Assembly (NCBI GenBank): GCA_031972835.1
Contig: DALYDX010000004.1
Location: forward strand, 1 to 57,628
Length of the DNA: 57,628 nt
From: CAZLWF01 sp031972835
Lineage (GTDB): Bacteria; Patescibacteriota; Minisyncoccia; Phycocordibacterales; UBA9973
Direction: 5' to 3'
In this document: positions 47,846-55,863 of the stretch, piece after piece
How positions within the stretch are numbered: position 1 is the stretch's first letter
Layout: each line of letters begins with the position of its first letter
Translations under genes and position numbers: made by a program
Notes under the pieces: model-generated
What the model saw: only the letters and a program-made list of their open reading frames with translations
Database searches by the model: none
Told to the model about the DNA's origin: nothing

Positions 47846-48397
47846 TTATTCTTTTGATTTATGGTCTTCCTTTACCCATGCAGACCTCATGATCGCATCG
47901 GTTTTTGCAATCATAAATCCGCCAATAACAACAAGGATAAATATACTTCCTTGGATTATTGCATCATGCCAGTTGAGTTTTGCTGGCTCGATGAACGTCT
48001 TCAGTAAATGCACGCCCATTACTCCAATTAACGATAACATAAGCTTAATCTTAAGCGCCCCTGAATTGATATGATCAAGCCACTGGGGTTTTGAGGTAGA
48101 ATCTTCTATAACAATCTTTCGTATGAAGATTGTCCATGACCCTATCATTAGCATCACGACCAGGTTTGCGATCATCAGGAAATCAGCAAGTCCGAGTATC
48201 CTGTAAATCAGATCATCGTGACTAATTGAATCCTGCAGAAACACACCTGCATACAAACTCTTTACCTCAAGAAACATTTTCCACACAAATAGCGGTAGCG
48301 TGAGTGCCATAAAAAGATTAAGTGGTGCAAGCATCCACCTACAAAAGAAAATGATATTTTCAAGGTACTCAGCACGAGCATTAGTTTTGTTTTCCAT
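47846..48397 (-). CDS. UPF0114 (YqhA) family membrane protein
   Basis: The 183-residue protein has four membrane helices. It carries the YqhA-type pattern YLENIIFFCRWMLAPLNLFMAL, LADFLMIANLVVMLMIGSW, and KIKLMLSLIGVMGVHLLKTF. The family is widespread and of unknown function. The promoter on the minus strand is TTGACT (48437-48442) with a 16-nt spacer and TGcTAAAAT (48415-48420). Confidence 0.85.
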   Translation of the reverse strand: MENKTNARAEYLENIIFFCRWMLAPLNLFMALTLPLFVWKMFLEVKSLYAGVFLQDSISHDDLIYRILGLADFLMIANLVVMLMIGSWTIFIRKIVIEDSTSKPQWLDHINSGALKIKLMLSLIGVMGVHLLKTFIEPAKLNWHDAIIQGSIFILVVIGGFMIAKTDAIMRSAWVKEDHKSKE

Positions 48398-48414
48398 TTA
48401 TTCAGTTTTTTCTC

Positions 48415-48480
48415 ATTTTAGCATATATTTTGATTTAGTCAAGATTGCCATTTTGACATTTATTTCAAAAAGCGTAATCT
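48415..48480. promoter_or_regulatory. Divergent promoters for UPF0114 and the zinc-ribbon orphan
   Basis: Minus strand: TTGACT (48437-48442), 16 nt, TGcTAAAAT (hexamer 48415-48420). Plus strand: TTGACA (48453-48458), 16 nt, TAATCT (48475-48480), leading to the ATG at 48500. Here the -35 boxes are separate. Confidence 0.65.
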
Positions 48481-48499
48481 AAAGAAAAATGTATCTTTT

Positions 48500-49165
48500 A
48501 TGAATATAGGAACGCGTATGCTCTGCAAAGTATGTAATGGTAGAGTTCTAGAAAAAATCTCCTTAAAGTATGGCCAGTCAAACGGAATCATCGGACCCGG
48601 CAGTCATACCCCAGCGTATGTCACAAGCGAAGGGTTCTCGTGCGAAAAATGTGGCCTCATGTACAAACCTACTGTACAAAACGATTTAGAACACTTAAAG
48701 CTCGAAGGAGCTATAGTAGAAATTATATACAATTCAGCAGAGTTTAAAGTTATACGACCATTATCTGAAGAAGAAATCGTTCCTCGAGATGAAGGAACTT
48801 CTACAGAGGAATTCAAATCTTTATATTATAGAGAAGAAAAAATAGTATTCGTCCCTTATTACAGACATGCACATTTTCATCAAATGCTCCGTGAACCGGA
48901 AACAAATTACTACATGATCAAAAATCGTAAGGGTTCAATAGTAATCGATGATAGTGTTAAGTACAAAAAAGTACCTTCAAAGATTCTAAAGCAGATCGGC
49001 AGCCTCAATCTAAAGAGCGCGGCAAAGACATTCAAGCTAGTGTCGATTCCGACAAAAATACCAAAAAACGCAATTAAAGCTACGCTGGTATTTGTTGTAG
49101 ATGAGGATTTTAAAAAGCACTATTTCTATATCCCCTCAGACGCAATCGAAAAAAACAATTTATAA
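48500..49165 (+). CDS. Hypothetical protein with N-terminal zinc ribbon, 221 residues
   Basis: The N-terminus holds two CxxC pairs, LCKVCNGRVLEK and FSCEKCGLMYK, about 40 residues apart, forming a likely zinc ribbon. The rest is a beta-rich soluble domain with FVPYYRHAHFHQMLREPETNYYMIKNRKGS and a basic C-terminal region. No family recognised. It has its own promoter and a GC-rich terminator. Confidence 0.7.
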   Translation: MNIGTRMLCKVCNGRVLEKISLKYGQSNGIIGPGSHTPAYVTSEGFSCEKCGLMYKPTVQNDLEHLKLEGAIVEIIYNSAEFKVIRPLSEEEIVPRDEGTSTEEFKSLYYREEKIVFVPYYRHAHFHQMLREPETNYYMIKNRKGSIVIDDSVKYKKVPSKILKQIGSLNLKSAAKTFKLVSIPTKIPKNAIKATLVFVVDEDFKKHYFYIPSDAIEKNNL

Positions 49166-49190
49166 AAAAGCCCCGCGTCGCGGGGCTTTT
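49166..49190. terminator. Bidirectional terminator
   Basis: An 11-bp stem AAAAGCCCCGC / GCGGGGCTTTT with a 3-nt loop lies just after the zinc-ribbon gene and before the convergent TauE-like gene. Confidence 0.92.
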
Positions 49191-49196
49191 AATTTA

Positions 49197-49705
49197 TTAT
49201 TTAAAAAATAATCGTATTGCTATAAGCACTAGTACTACTGCAAAAATCTTGGTGAGGATATCGTGATCTACCATAAAAGCAAGTTTTGATCCGGAAATAC
49301 TCCCGATGACAAAACCTAACGCAAGCAATAGTGCTATAGTCAGATCCACATGCCCTGCTCGATAATAATTCATAAACGCAAATATAGAGAGTGGTACCAC
49401 AAACAACGCGAGACTTGTCCCCTGCGCTGTAAGCTGAGGAATGTTTGCAAGCAACATAAGTGCTGGTACAACAATTATTCCTCCTCCAATACCAACAAGC
49501 CCACNNNNNNNNNNNNNNNNNNNNNNNNNNNNNNNNNNNNNNNNNNNNNNNNNNNNNNNNNNNNNNNNNNNNNNNNNNNNNNNNNNNNNNNNNNNNNNNN
49601 NNNNAGCAACATAAGTGCTGGTACAACAATTATTCCTCCTCCAATACCAACAAGCCCACTCAAAGCTCCAGCCACCAGACCGATCGCTATATAAAGCGCA
49701 AACAT
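49197..49705 (-). CDS. Half-length TauE/SafE family membrane protein (interrupted by N gap)
   Basis: After removing the artefactual gap and one 55-bp copy, the gene encodes about 117 residues with four membrane helices. They carry the TauE/SafE signature AGALSGLVGIGGGIIVVPALML and, later, GFVIGSISGSKLAF. Typical members have two such repeats (about 250 residues) and export sulfite or other organosulfur anions. A single-repeat protein would need to dimerise. It starts 3 nt below the gyrB stop and is probably co-transcribed with it. Confidence 0.85.
49450..49659. repeat. Assembly gap of 100 N flanked by a 55-bp exact duplication
   Basis: Bases 49450-49504 and 49605-49659 are identical (55 bp) and bracket 100 N. 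Deleting 155 nt turns the 509-nt span of the tauE-like gene into 118 in-frame codons including stop. The structure and repeat length are the same as in uvrB, so this is an assembly join. Confidence 0.93.
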
Positions 49706-49707
49706 AT

Positions 49708-51747
49708 TTAGATATCTAGTTCTGCCATCTTGGCATGACTCTGAATAAAGCTCTTGCGAGGTGCAACATCACTACCCATGAGCATACTGAATACTTTATC
49801 AGCTTCTTCGGCGTCTTTGATTGTAATCTGCTTTAAGATACGACGTGTGTGATCCATAGTAGTTTCCCATAGCTCGTCTGCGTTCATTTCTCCGAGACCT
49901 TTATATCTTTGAATTGAGATTTTTTGAACTCTACCTTTTACTTCTTTTTCTTCTACCACTTCATCGTCGTTTGTTTCTACTTCTTCCTCTTCCTCAGCAC
50001 TTATATTTTCATCACTTCCAACAAAAGAAACTTTTTCTTCTTCGGAATATGCATAAAATATTTCTTTACCTTTTTTGATTTTATATAGTGGTGGTTGAGC
50101 GATATAAATAAATCCGCCATCAAGGAGTGGTTTGAAATATCTATAAAGTAAAGTGAGTATTAGTGTACGTATATGCGCTCCATCCACGTCCGCATCAGTC
50201 GCGATTATAACTTTGTGATAACGAAGTTTGCTGATATCAAAAGTATCTCCGATAGCGGTTCCCATAGCCACAATCAAGTTGCGGACCTGTTCTGACTGCA
50301 TGATCTTGTCGAGGCGAGCACGTTCAATGTTTAGAATCTTTCCGCGAAGTGGCAGTATAGCTTGTGTACGTCTGTCGCGTCCCATTTTCGCTGTACCTCC
50401 CGCTGAATCTCCCTCTACTATAAACAGCTCTGATTCTTCTGCGCTTTTACTCTGACAGTCTGCGAGCTTACCAGGAAGTGTCATACCCTCGAGTGCACCT
50501 TTACGAAGCACTGAATCTTTTGCAGCCTTTGCAGCCTTACGAGCGCGCACAGCAAGTACAACCTTGCCTATTATATTCTTTGCTTCATCTGGGTTCTCTT
50601 CTAGATATGCAGAGAATGCTTCACCGAAAACAGTAGCTACAGCGCCCTGAGCTTCCATAGAGCCAAGCTTACTTTTAGTCTGACCTTCAAATTGAATTTC
50701 GCGAAGCTTCACAGATATAACAGCAGTCAAACCTTCTAGCACGTCTTCGCCAGTAAATCCTCCGTCAGCTTCTTTTATAATATTATTCTTCTTGCCATAT
50801 GTATTGAGTACACGAGTAAGTGCAGTCTTGAAACCAGTTACGTGTGTTCCACCTTCTGGTGTGTGTATGTTGTTTGCAAATGCGGAAATCTTTGCAGATA
50901 TATCATCTACATACTGCAGTGCGATTTCGATTCCAACTTCATCGAGCTCTTTTTCAATATAAAATATTTTATCTTGGACTGGCTTTTCGTTGCGGTTGTA
51001 ATAAGACACGAGTGACACAAGCCCACCTTCAAAATAAAATGTTGTAGATGGAATTTCTAGTTTTAATTCTTCAAAATAGAAAACATCGTTTAGGTCTGCA
51101 TTCCAATCCGCTTCACGAGCATCGAGAATCGAGATGCGAAGTTTCTTTACCAAATATGCTTGCTGACGGAGATGGTTTACGATTGTATTCAAGTCAAACT
51201 TGATAGTCTTGAAAATTTCTTCGTCGGGTTCGAAAGTTACAATTGTTCCATTGAGTTTAGATGTTCCGATTTTTTTCACTGCAGCTTTTTTCTTGCCTTG
51301 TGAATATTCTTGCATATGTTTTCCGCCGTCTCGGTGAACTATAGCTTGAGTGTATATAGAAAGCGCATTCACAACAGACGCGCCCACGCCGTGCAAACCT
51401 CCAGAAACTTTATAGCCTTCTCCGCCGAACTTTCCTCCAGCGTGAAGTGTGGTCATGACAGTTTCAAGAGCTGAAACTTTTGTCTTTGCATGCACGTCAA
51501 CCGGAATTCCGCGTCCATTGTCTACAACGCGAATACGGTTGTCAGGGAGCAATACGACTTCGATATGATCACAGTGTCCTGCCATCGCTTCGTCACGAGA
51601 GTTGTCGAAAATCTCCCACACCAAGTGGTGCAAGCCTTCTGGACCTGTTCCTCCGATATACATACCAGGACGCTTTCGTACTGGCTCTAGGCCCTCTAGG
51701 ACTGAGATATCACTAGCACTGTATGAACCTTCCTTTTTATCTGCCAT
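49708..51747 (-). CDS. gyrB: DNA gyrase subunit B
   Basis: GyrB is the ATPase subunit of the type II topoisomerase that introduces negative supercoils. It has the GHKL ATPase start SVLEGLEPVRKRPGMYIGG, IFDNSRDEA, DNGRGIPVDVH, and GLHGVGASVVNALS. The TOPRIM domain has FIVEGDSAGGTAKMGRDR and ATDADVDGAHI. QRYKGLGEMNADELWETTM closes the C-terminus. A very acidic insertion of about 30 residues (SAEEEEEVETNDDEVVEEKE) lies between TOPRIM and that end. GyrB rather than ParE is favoured by the motifs, though gyrA is not here to confirm. Confidence 0.94.
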   Translation of the reverse strand: MADKKEGSYSASDISVLEGLEPVRKRPGMYIGGTGPEGLHHLVWEIFDNSRDEAMAGHCDHIEVVLLPDNRIRVVDNGRGIPVDVHAKTKVSALETVMTTLHAGGKFGGEGYKVSGGLHGVGASVVNALSIYTQAIVHRDGGKHMQEYSQGKKKAAVKKIGTSKLNGTIVTFEPDEEIFKTIKFDLNTIVNHLRQQAYLVKKLRISILDAREADWNADLNDVFYFEELKLEIPSTTFYFEGGLVSLVSYYNRNEKPVQDKIFYIEKELDEVGIEIALQYVDDISAKISAFANNIHTPEGGTHVTGFKTALTRVLNTYGKKNNIIKEADGGFTGEDVLEGLTAVISVKLREIQFEGQTKSKLGSMEAQGAVATVFGEAFSAYLEENPDEAKNIIGKVVLAVRARKAAKAAKDSVLRKGALEGMTLPGKLADCQSKSAEESELFIVEGDSAGGTAKMGRDRRTQAILPLRGKILNIERARLDKIMQSEQVRNLIVAMGTAIGDTFDISKLRYHKVIIATDADVDGAHIRTLILTLLYRYFKPLLDGGFIYIAQPPLYKIKKGKEIFYAYSEEEKVSFVGSDENISAEEEEEVETNDDEVVEEKEVKGRVQKISIQRYKGLGEMNADELWETTMDHTRRILKQITIKDAEEADKVFSMLMGSDVAPRKSFIQSHAKMAELDI

Positions 51748-51801
51748 AAATTAAAAAATGCCCTTAGAATTAAGTCTTAATATGTTATTTATTACCCTGC
51801 T

Positions 51802-51810
51802 ATTATAGCA
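51802..51810 (-). promoter_or_regulatory. gyrB extended -10 fused to the pheT terminator
   Basis: On the minus strand TGcTATAAT (hexamer 51802-51807) follows directly on the T-run of the pheT terminator. The predicted leader is about 48 nt. Confidence 0.65.
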
Positions 51811-51813
51811 AAA

Positions 51814-51848
51814 AAATCCACCTTTTCCTAGTGAAAAATAGTGGATTT
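51814..51848 (-). terminator. Intrinsic terminator of pheT
   Basis: An 8-bp stem AAATCCAC / GTGGATTT with a 19-nt loop is followed by seven T on the minus strand, which merge with the gyrB extended -10. Confidence 0.75.
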
Positions 51849-51872
51849 CTCCTTATTTTAAGGCCTAAAATA

Positions 51873-53681
51873 CTAGCGAATCTCGAAACCTTTACCTGTC
51901 AGTGATTTGGTAACAGAATCCATGAATTCTCCAACTTCTACGTCTGTGAGAGTTCGCTCAGGACTTTGGAAAACAACACGAAATGCCAAGCTCTTTCTAC
52001 CGTCTTTTTCAAATGAATCTACAAGCGTTGGGCCTACAACAACAAGACCCCCGGCATTTTCCTTTATAATTTGGCAAACCCCTTCAGATTCAATTTCTTG
52101 TGGAACCCACATTGAAATATCGCGAGTGATAAATGGAAATTGTGACCATGTAGTAAATTTTTCACTAGATTGATCACTTGCTTCCGGTAATACACTGTCA
52201 TATGAATCTTCTATGGGAATATCTTTTGTAAATTCTAAGAGTGTCATTTCTTGTACGCCTTTTTTATCTGCCCAGGCGATATTCATAATTTCCTTTCCAA
52301 GTTCCGGAAAGACATTCCCAATTTCAAATATTTTTATTTCACTTTCACCAAGTAGTGGTGCGTTAAGTCTGTTTAATTCATAAGAAGCTTTTAGTCCATC
52401 AGAAAGGTTTGTTCGGAGTGCTTCCTTACCTTTTGCGCCATAAGCTACTTCGACTGCACCTTTTTTTGTAAATGCATATGTATAGACTTCCCTATAGCCT
52501 TCATCTACAAGTTTTTTCTTTGCATTCAAAGTCCTATAAAATATTTCATTTGTTTTTGGTTTAAAGTTTATTTTCGGCAATACTGGTTCTACTCTATCGT
52601 ATCCGAGTACACGTCCGACTTCTTCTACCATATCGTGAGGACCAGTAAGATCCAGGCGAAGTACTGATGGAGAGACAACAAATGATTCCCCTTCTCTACT
52701 AAAACCAATCCGCAAACGCATTAAAACATTTTCAATTTCTTCCTCTTTAAAATTTGATCCGAGTTTTTTGTTGATATAATCAGTCGTAATTTCTATTTCT
52801 TGTCTTGTTTTCCATTTTTCTTCATTTGGAAAAATATCTACGATATCTTCAAACTCTGCTTCAGGGCACATTTCCAAAATCAGCGCTGAGAGTTCTCGCA
52901 TTGCATATTCCGCACGTACTGGTGAGAGATCATTTTCAAATCGCTTTATTGCATCGGTGAAAAGACCCATCCCGCGACCAGTTTTACGCACAGCGACAGG
53001 ATCGAAGTTTGCGACTTCTAGTATTATCTCAGTTGTATTTTCATCTACCTCAGCTCGTGTACCACCCTTCACTCCAGCGATAGCCAGGACATTGTCATCT
53101 CCATCAGCAATCACCAAATCAGTTTCTTTTAAATCCTTTTCCTCTCCACCCAAAAGACTTACTTTTTTTGTGCTACCTGTTTCTTTTATTCGAATTGTAC
53201 TTCCAACTTTTTTTGCATCAAAAACATGAGTCGGATTACCGCAATCAAACATCACAATATTTGTCGCATCGACGAGATTATTTATACTTCTCTGACCAAT
53301 CAATTCTAGATGCTTCACTACCCACTCTGGTGACGGAGCAACTTTTACATTTCGAATGACTCGTCCCATGTAGCGACGACATTTGTCTGACTCAATTTTT
53401 ATTTCAAGATTTGTCGGTTTTGACGAAGGTATTTTATACATCTCCACTGGACTCTTGTATTCGATATCAAGAAGTGCAGAAAGTTCCTGAGCGACACCTT
53501 GATGATTCAATAAATCGTGTGCTCTGTTCGGTAAAATATTGATATCGAAAATCGTATCTCCGTCTGAAGCTTTTACCATTTCCTCGACTTCACACAAATG
53601 AAATGTAAAAACATCCCAGAGTTTCTCAGGTTCACAAATTTCCGGAATATACGATTTGAGCCAGTTGTAACTAATTTTCAT
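51873..53681 (-). CDS. pheT: Phenylalanyl-tRNA synthetase beta subunit, reduced form
   Basis: PheT pairs with PheS to charge tRNA-Phe and edits mischarged Tyr. The B1 domain (MKISYNWLKSYIP, DTIFDINILPNRAHDLLNHQGVA) runs straight into B3/B4 (GRVIRNVKVAPSPEWV, DATNIVMFDCGNPTHVFDAKK). B5 and the catalytic-like core follow, then a C-terminal FDX-ACB anticodon domain (FITRDISMWVP, RSLAFRVVFQSPERTLTD). At 602 residues versus about 800, the tRNA-binding OB (EMAP-like) domain is absent. It overlaps the membrane protein gene above by 11 bp. Confidence 0.94.
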   Translation of the reverse strand: MKISYNWLKSYIPEICEPEKLWDVFTFHLCEVEEMVKASDGDTIFDINILPNRAHDLLNHQGVAQELSALLDIEYKSPVEMYKIPSSKPTNLEIKIESDKCRRYMGRVIRNVKVAPSPEWVVKHLELIGQRSINNLVDATNIVMFDCGNPTHVFDAKKVGSTIRIKETGSTKKVSLLGGEEKDLKETDLVIADGDDNVLAIAGVKGGTRAEVDENTTEIILEVANFDPVAVRKTGRGMGLFTDAIKRFENDLSPVRAEYAMRELSALILEMCPEAEFEDIVDIFPNEEKWKTRQEIEITTDYINKKLGSNFKEEEIENVLMRLRIGFSREGESFVVSPSVLRLDLTGPHDMVEEVGRVLGYDRVEPVLPKINFKPKTNEIFYRTLNAKKKLVDEGYREVYTYAFTKKGAVEVAYGAKGKEALRTNLSDGLKASYELNRLNAPLLGESEIKIFEIGNVFPELGKEIMNIAWADKKGVQEMTLLEFTKDIPIEDSYDSVLPEASDQSSEKFTTWSQFPFITRDISMWVPQEIESEGVCQIIKENAGGLVVVGPTLVDSFEKDGRKSLAFRVVFQSPERTLTDVEVGEFMDSVTKSLTGKGFEIR

Positions 53682-54027
53682 ATTGTTTTACAAAATCATA
53701 AACACCCAATATATATAGGCTTGCATTGCCCCATACAAATGGTAAGTATATAGGCACACCATACATAAAAACATCTCTATATGACCAAAGTCCGTAGTGA
53801 ATAGCTATTATCTCAGACATAGTTCCAAATATAAACCCTACCGCAAAAACTGCCAAGTAAGAGAATTTTGGTTTTATTAAACACATCAAAAAGCTAACCA
53901 AGGCAATCAAAAACAAAACAAGTATATTGTTGCGAGAAAAAGATATTGGAACAGCTAGTGTTAGTATCGCCAGAAATCCAAGTAAAATAAATTTTATAGT
54001 TTCAGTTGTTTTTGAATTATTTTCCAT
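53671..54027 (-). CDS. Small integral membrane protein between pheS and pheT
   Basis: The 118-residue protein has four hydrophobic helices. It has a conserved-looking polar motif near the C-terminus: GTMSEIIAIHYGLWSYRDVF followed by GVPIYLPFVWGNASLYI. I recognise no named family. The intramembrane Glu, His and Trp-Ser-Tyr suggest a ligand or substrate site. It overlaps pheT by 11 bp and so is translationally coupled to it. Confidence 0.65.
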   Translation of the reverse strand: MENNSKTTETIKFILLGFLAILTLAVPISFSRNNILVLFLIALVSFLMCLIKPKFSYLAVFAVGFIFGTMSEIIAIHYGLWSYRDVFMYGVPIYLPFVWGNASLYILGVYDFVKQYEN

Positions 54028-54059
54028 AAGATTTGAACCCGTTGTAACAAATTTTCATT

Positions 54060-54374
54060 TTATTTTACATAAACAGTATAAGTATTTGTCTCTCTCCAAC
54101 CTAGATGATTTTCATATACATATTGAGGAACTAGTTCTACTTCCTTAAAATCCTTATACTTTGCGAGGTAATTATGTTTTATTTCATCTATACTTAGTAC
54201 CTGTTGTGGCATAAAGAGTCCGTCTATATATTTTTCGATATGCGTTGATTCGATCCCACATTTTTGCCAACCATCAATGAGAAGATTATTTTCTCGTTCC
54301 AAGCCAGGATTTTTACCTTGCTCTTCTTCATTTTTTTTGTTTATTAAATTTTCTAGATCATCAATATTCGGCAT
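54060..54374 (-). CDS. Hypothetical protein, 104 residues
   Basis: The product is a small soluble protein. It starts with an acidic helix (MPNIDDLENLINKKNEEEQG), then KCGIESTHIEKYIDGLFMPQQVLSIDEIKHNYLAKYKDF, and ends in aromatic strands (GWRETNTYTVYVK). No family recognised. It lies about 42 nt below the pheS stop and 33 nt above the membrane-protein gene, in the same direction. Confidence 0.6.
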   Translation of the reverse strand: MPNIDDLENLINKKNEEEQGKNPGLERENNLLIDGWQKCGIESTHIEKYIDGLFMPQQVLSIDEIKHNYLAKYKDFKEVELVPQYVYENHLGWRETNTYTVYVK

Positions 54375-54416
54375 AATTTTTAAAACTGATTAATTACTAA
54401 ATCTCACTACTTAAAA

Positions 54417-55181
54417 TTATTTNNNNNNNNNNNNNNNNNNNNNNNNNNNNNNNNNNNNNNNNNNNNNNNNNNNNNNNNNNNNNNNNNNNNNNNNNNNNNN
54501 NNNNNNNNNNNNNNNNNNNNNNAGCCCCCCACCAAAGGCGAAGCCTTGGACTTTTTCCGGATCTAGCCCTGCGTTACGAAGTACATTTGGATGAAGCATG
54601 CCGCCACCCATCATCTCGAGCCATTTACCATTGAACTTCGCATGCACTTCCACTGACGGTTCAGTAAATGGGAAGAAACTTGGACGAAATTGTATTTCAG
54701 TTTCAGCTCCAAGCATTGTTTGGTAGAACTTTATAAGTACAGCTTTCATATTCGCAAGAGTTATATTTTCCCCTATCATCACGCCGTCTATCTGATGAAA
54801 TTGTGCTTCGTGAGTTATATCAGTGGCTTCGTTGCGAAAAGTTTTTCCGATTGCTATATATCCAGCTTCCTTGACCCCCTCCTTTGCAGCACGTTCAATC
54901 ATGCGCATACTTACACTAGTTGTATGTGTACGCAAAACTGGACGAGAACTACGCTCACCACTCTGTGCTTTTTCAATTTCCTCTTTAGTTTGTTTTATCC
55001 AAAAAGTATCTTGCATATCTCGAGCTGGGTGATCTTTGGAAACATTGAGCGCATCGAAGTTGTACCACTCATGTTCAAGCTCAGGACCTACTGCCATCTC
55101 GAAACCGAGCTCTGAAAAAACCCGAATCGCATCGCTCGCAAGTAGAGTCATGGGGTGAAGTTTTCCTTTAGATATTTCCAT
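54417..55181 (-). CDS. pheS: Phenylalanyl-tRNA synthetase alpha subunit (C-terminus lost in N gap)
   Basis: PheS is the catalytic subunit. Class II motifs are visible: motif 1 near HPMTLLASDAIRVFSELGFE, the GPELEHEWYNFDALNVSKDHPARD loop, motif 2 AIGKTFRNEATDITHEAQFHQIDG, and the start of motif 3 (GFAFGGG) just before the gap at 54423-54522. After the gap only a final Lys and stop remain, which fits the usual ~28-30 missing residues. The protein begins at the catalytic domain and lacks the ~85-residue N-terminal coiled coil that grips tRNA-Phe. The start overlaps the 138-residue gene by 14 nt. No in-frame extension is visible. Confidence 0.93.
   Translation of the reverse strand: MEISKGKLHPMTLLASDAIRVFSELGFEMAVGPELEHEWYNFDALNVSKDHPARDMQDTFWIKQTKEEIEKAQSGERSSRPVLRTHTTSVSMRMIERAAKEGVKEAGYIAIGKTFRNEATDITHEAQFHQIDGVMIGENITLANMKAVLIKFYQTMLGAETEIQFRPSFFPFTEPSVEVHAKFNGKWLEMMGGGMLHPNVLRNAGLDPEKVQGFAFGGGXXXXXXXXXXXXXXXXXXXXXXXXXXXXXXXXXXK
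54423..54522. other. Assembly gap of 100 N inside pheS
   Basis: The flanks of this gap share no repeat, unlike the gaps in uvrB and tauE, so real sequence is missing here. From conserved PheS ends, roughly 80-90 nt are expected (motif 3 to the C-terminus). Confidence 0.9.
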
Positions 55182-55584
55182 AAGCTTTTTTCATAGACCC
55201 TATATTCATTAAAATATCTTCTGCATTATAATCATCAGTATTTCCAAACATATCTATGAGCACATCCTGGTCAATCATAAAATCTTCAACTAGAGCTACG
55301 GTATCGCGCACTCCTACGTTTTTTAAATTATTTTCTGCTATAGATTCAAGTTTTATTATAATTTTCTCTGCTAAACCCTTTATGGTCTCATAGACATCTC
55401 TTCCCAGATCTGTTTGTAGTGTTTCAGTCATACTCTTACATAATAAAATCAATTTTTTAAGATCTCTTATATATGACTCTATAGAATTTTCTATTTCACT
55501 AACTCCATCGTCTTCGAAAAAATCCTCCCTCGGTTCACTGGGTTTCTGAATTTTTGGATTTTCGCGTGGACCTCCTATTGGCAT
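55168..55584 (-). CDS. Acidic helical hypothetical protein overlapping pheS
   Basis: The 138-residue soluble protein has a Pro-rich start (MPIGGPRENPKIQKPSEPRE), an acidic patch, and mostly amphipathic helices (SYIRDLKKLILLCKSMTETL, IKGLAEKIIIKLESIAEN). It ends MNIGSMKKAYGNI. No family recognised. Its 3' end overlaps pheS by 14 nt, so translation is probably coupled. Its helical nature beside a PheS that lacks its own coiled coil is noted but proves nothing. Confidence 0.6.
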   Translation of the reverse strand: MPIGGPRENPKIQKPSEPREDFFEDDGVSEIENSIESYIRDLKKLILLCKSMTETLQTDLGRDVYETIKGLAEKIIIKLESIAENNLKNVGVRDTVALVEDFMIDQDVLIDMFGNTDDYNAEDILMNIGSMKKAYGNI

Positions 55585-55585
55585 G

Positions 55586-55816
55586 TTAGTTTCGTGAAAT
55601 TAAAATATAAACGTCGTTCCCCTTATACATCAGAGTAAACTGATGGTTTTCGTTGTCTTCAAATTGAGCACTCTTTTTATCATGAGCCTGAGAAAAGAAA
55701 ACTTTTGCCTCGGCGATATCAATTTTATTATCGAGATATGAAATACCGTCACGAATATGCTCTTCCTCGCTCTCGTACTCTACCTTGAATCCGTGAATAT
55801 ACTCGTATTTGACCAT
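55586..55816 (-). CDS. Hypothetical protein, 76 residues
   Basis: The product is a small soluble protein with alternating strands and a central acidic helix: YEYIHGFKVEYESEEEHI, then DIAEAKVFFSQAHD, and QFTLMYKGNDVYILISRN. No family recognised. It is the first gene of the pheS unit. An extended -10 (TGcTATAAT, hexamer 55823-55828) lies 6 nt above the ATG, so the mRNA is predicted to be leaderless. Confidence 0.65.
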   Translation of the reverse strand: MVKYEYIHGFKVEYESEEEHIRDGISYLDNKIDIAEAKVFFSQAHDKKSAQFEDNENHQFTLMYKGNDVYILISRN

Positions 55817-55822
55817 TTTACG

Positions 55823-55856
55823 ATTATAGCAAAAAATCGACCCAAAATGCTATAAT
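55823..55856. promoter_or_regulatory. Divergent leaderless extended -10 promoters
   Basis: Minus strand: TGcTATAAT with hexamer 55823-55828, 6 nt before the ATG of the 76-residue gene. Plus strand: TGcTATAAT with hexamer 55851-55856, 7 nt before the ATG at 55864. Both use the identical nonamer. Confidence 0.72.
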
Positions 55857-55863
55857 CAGCCGT

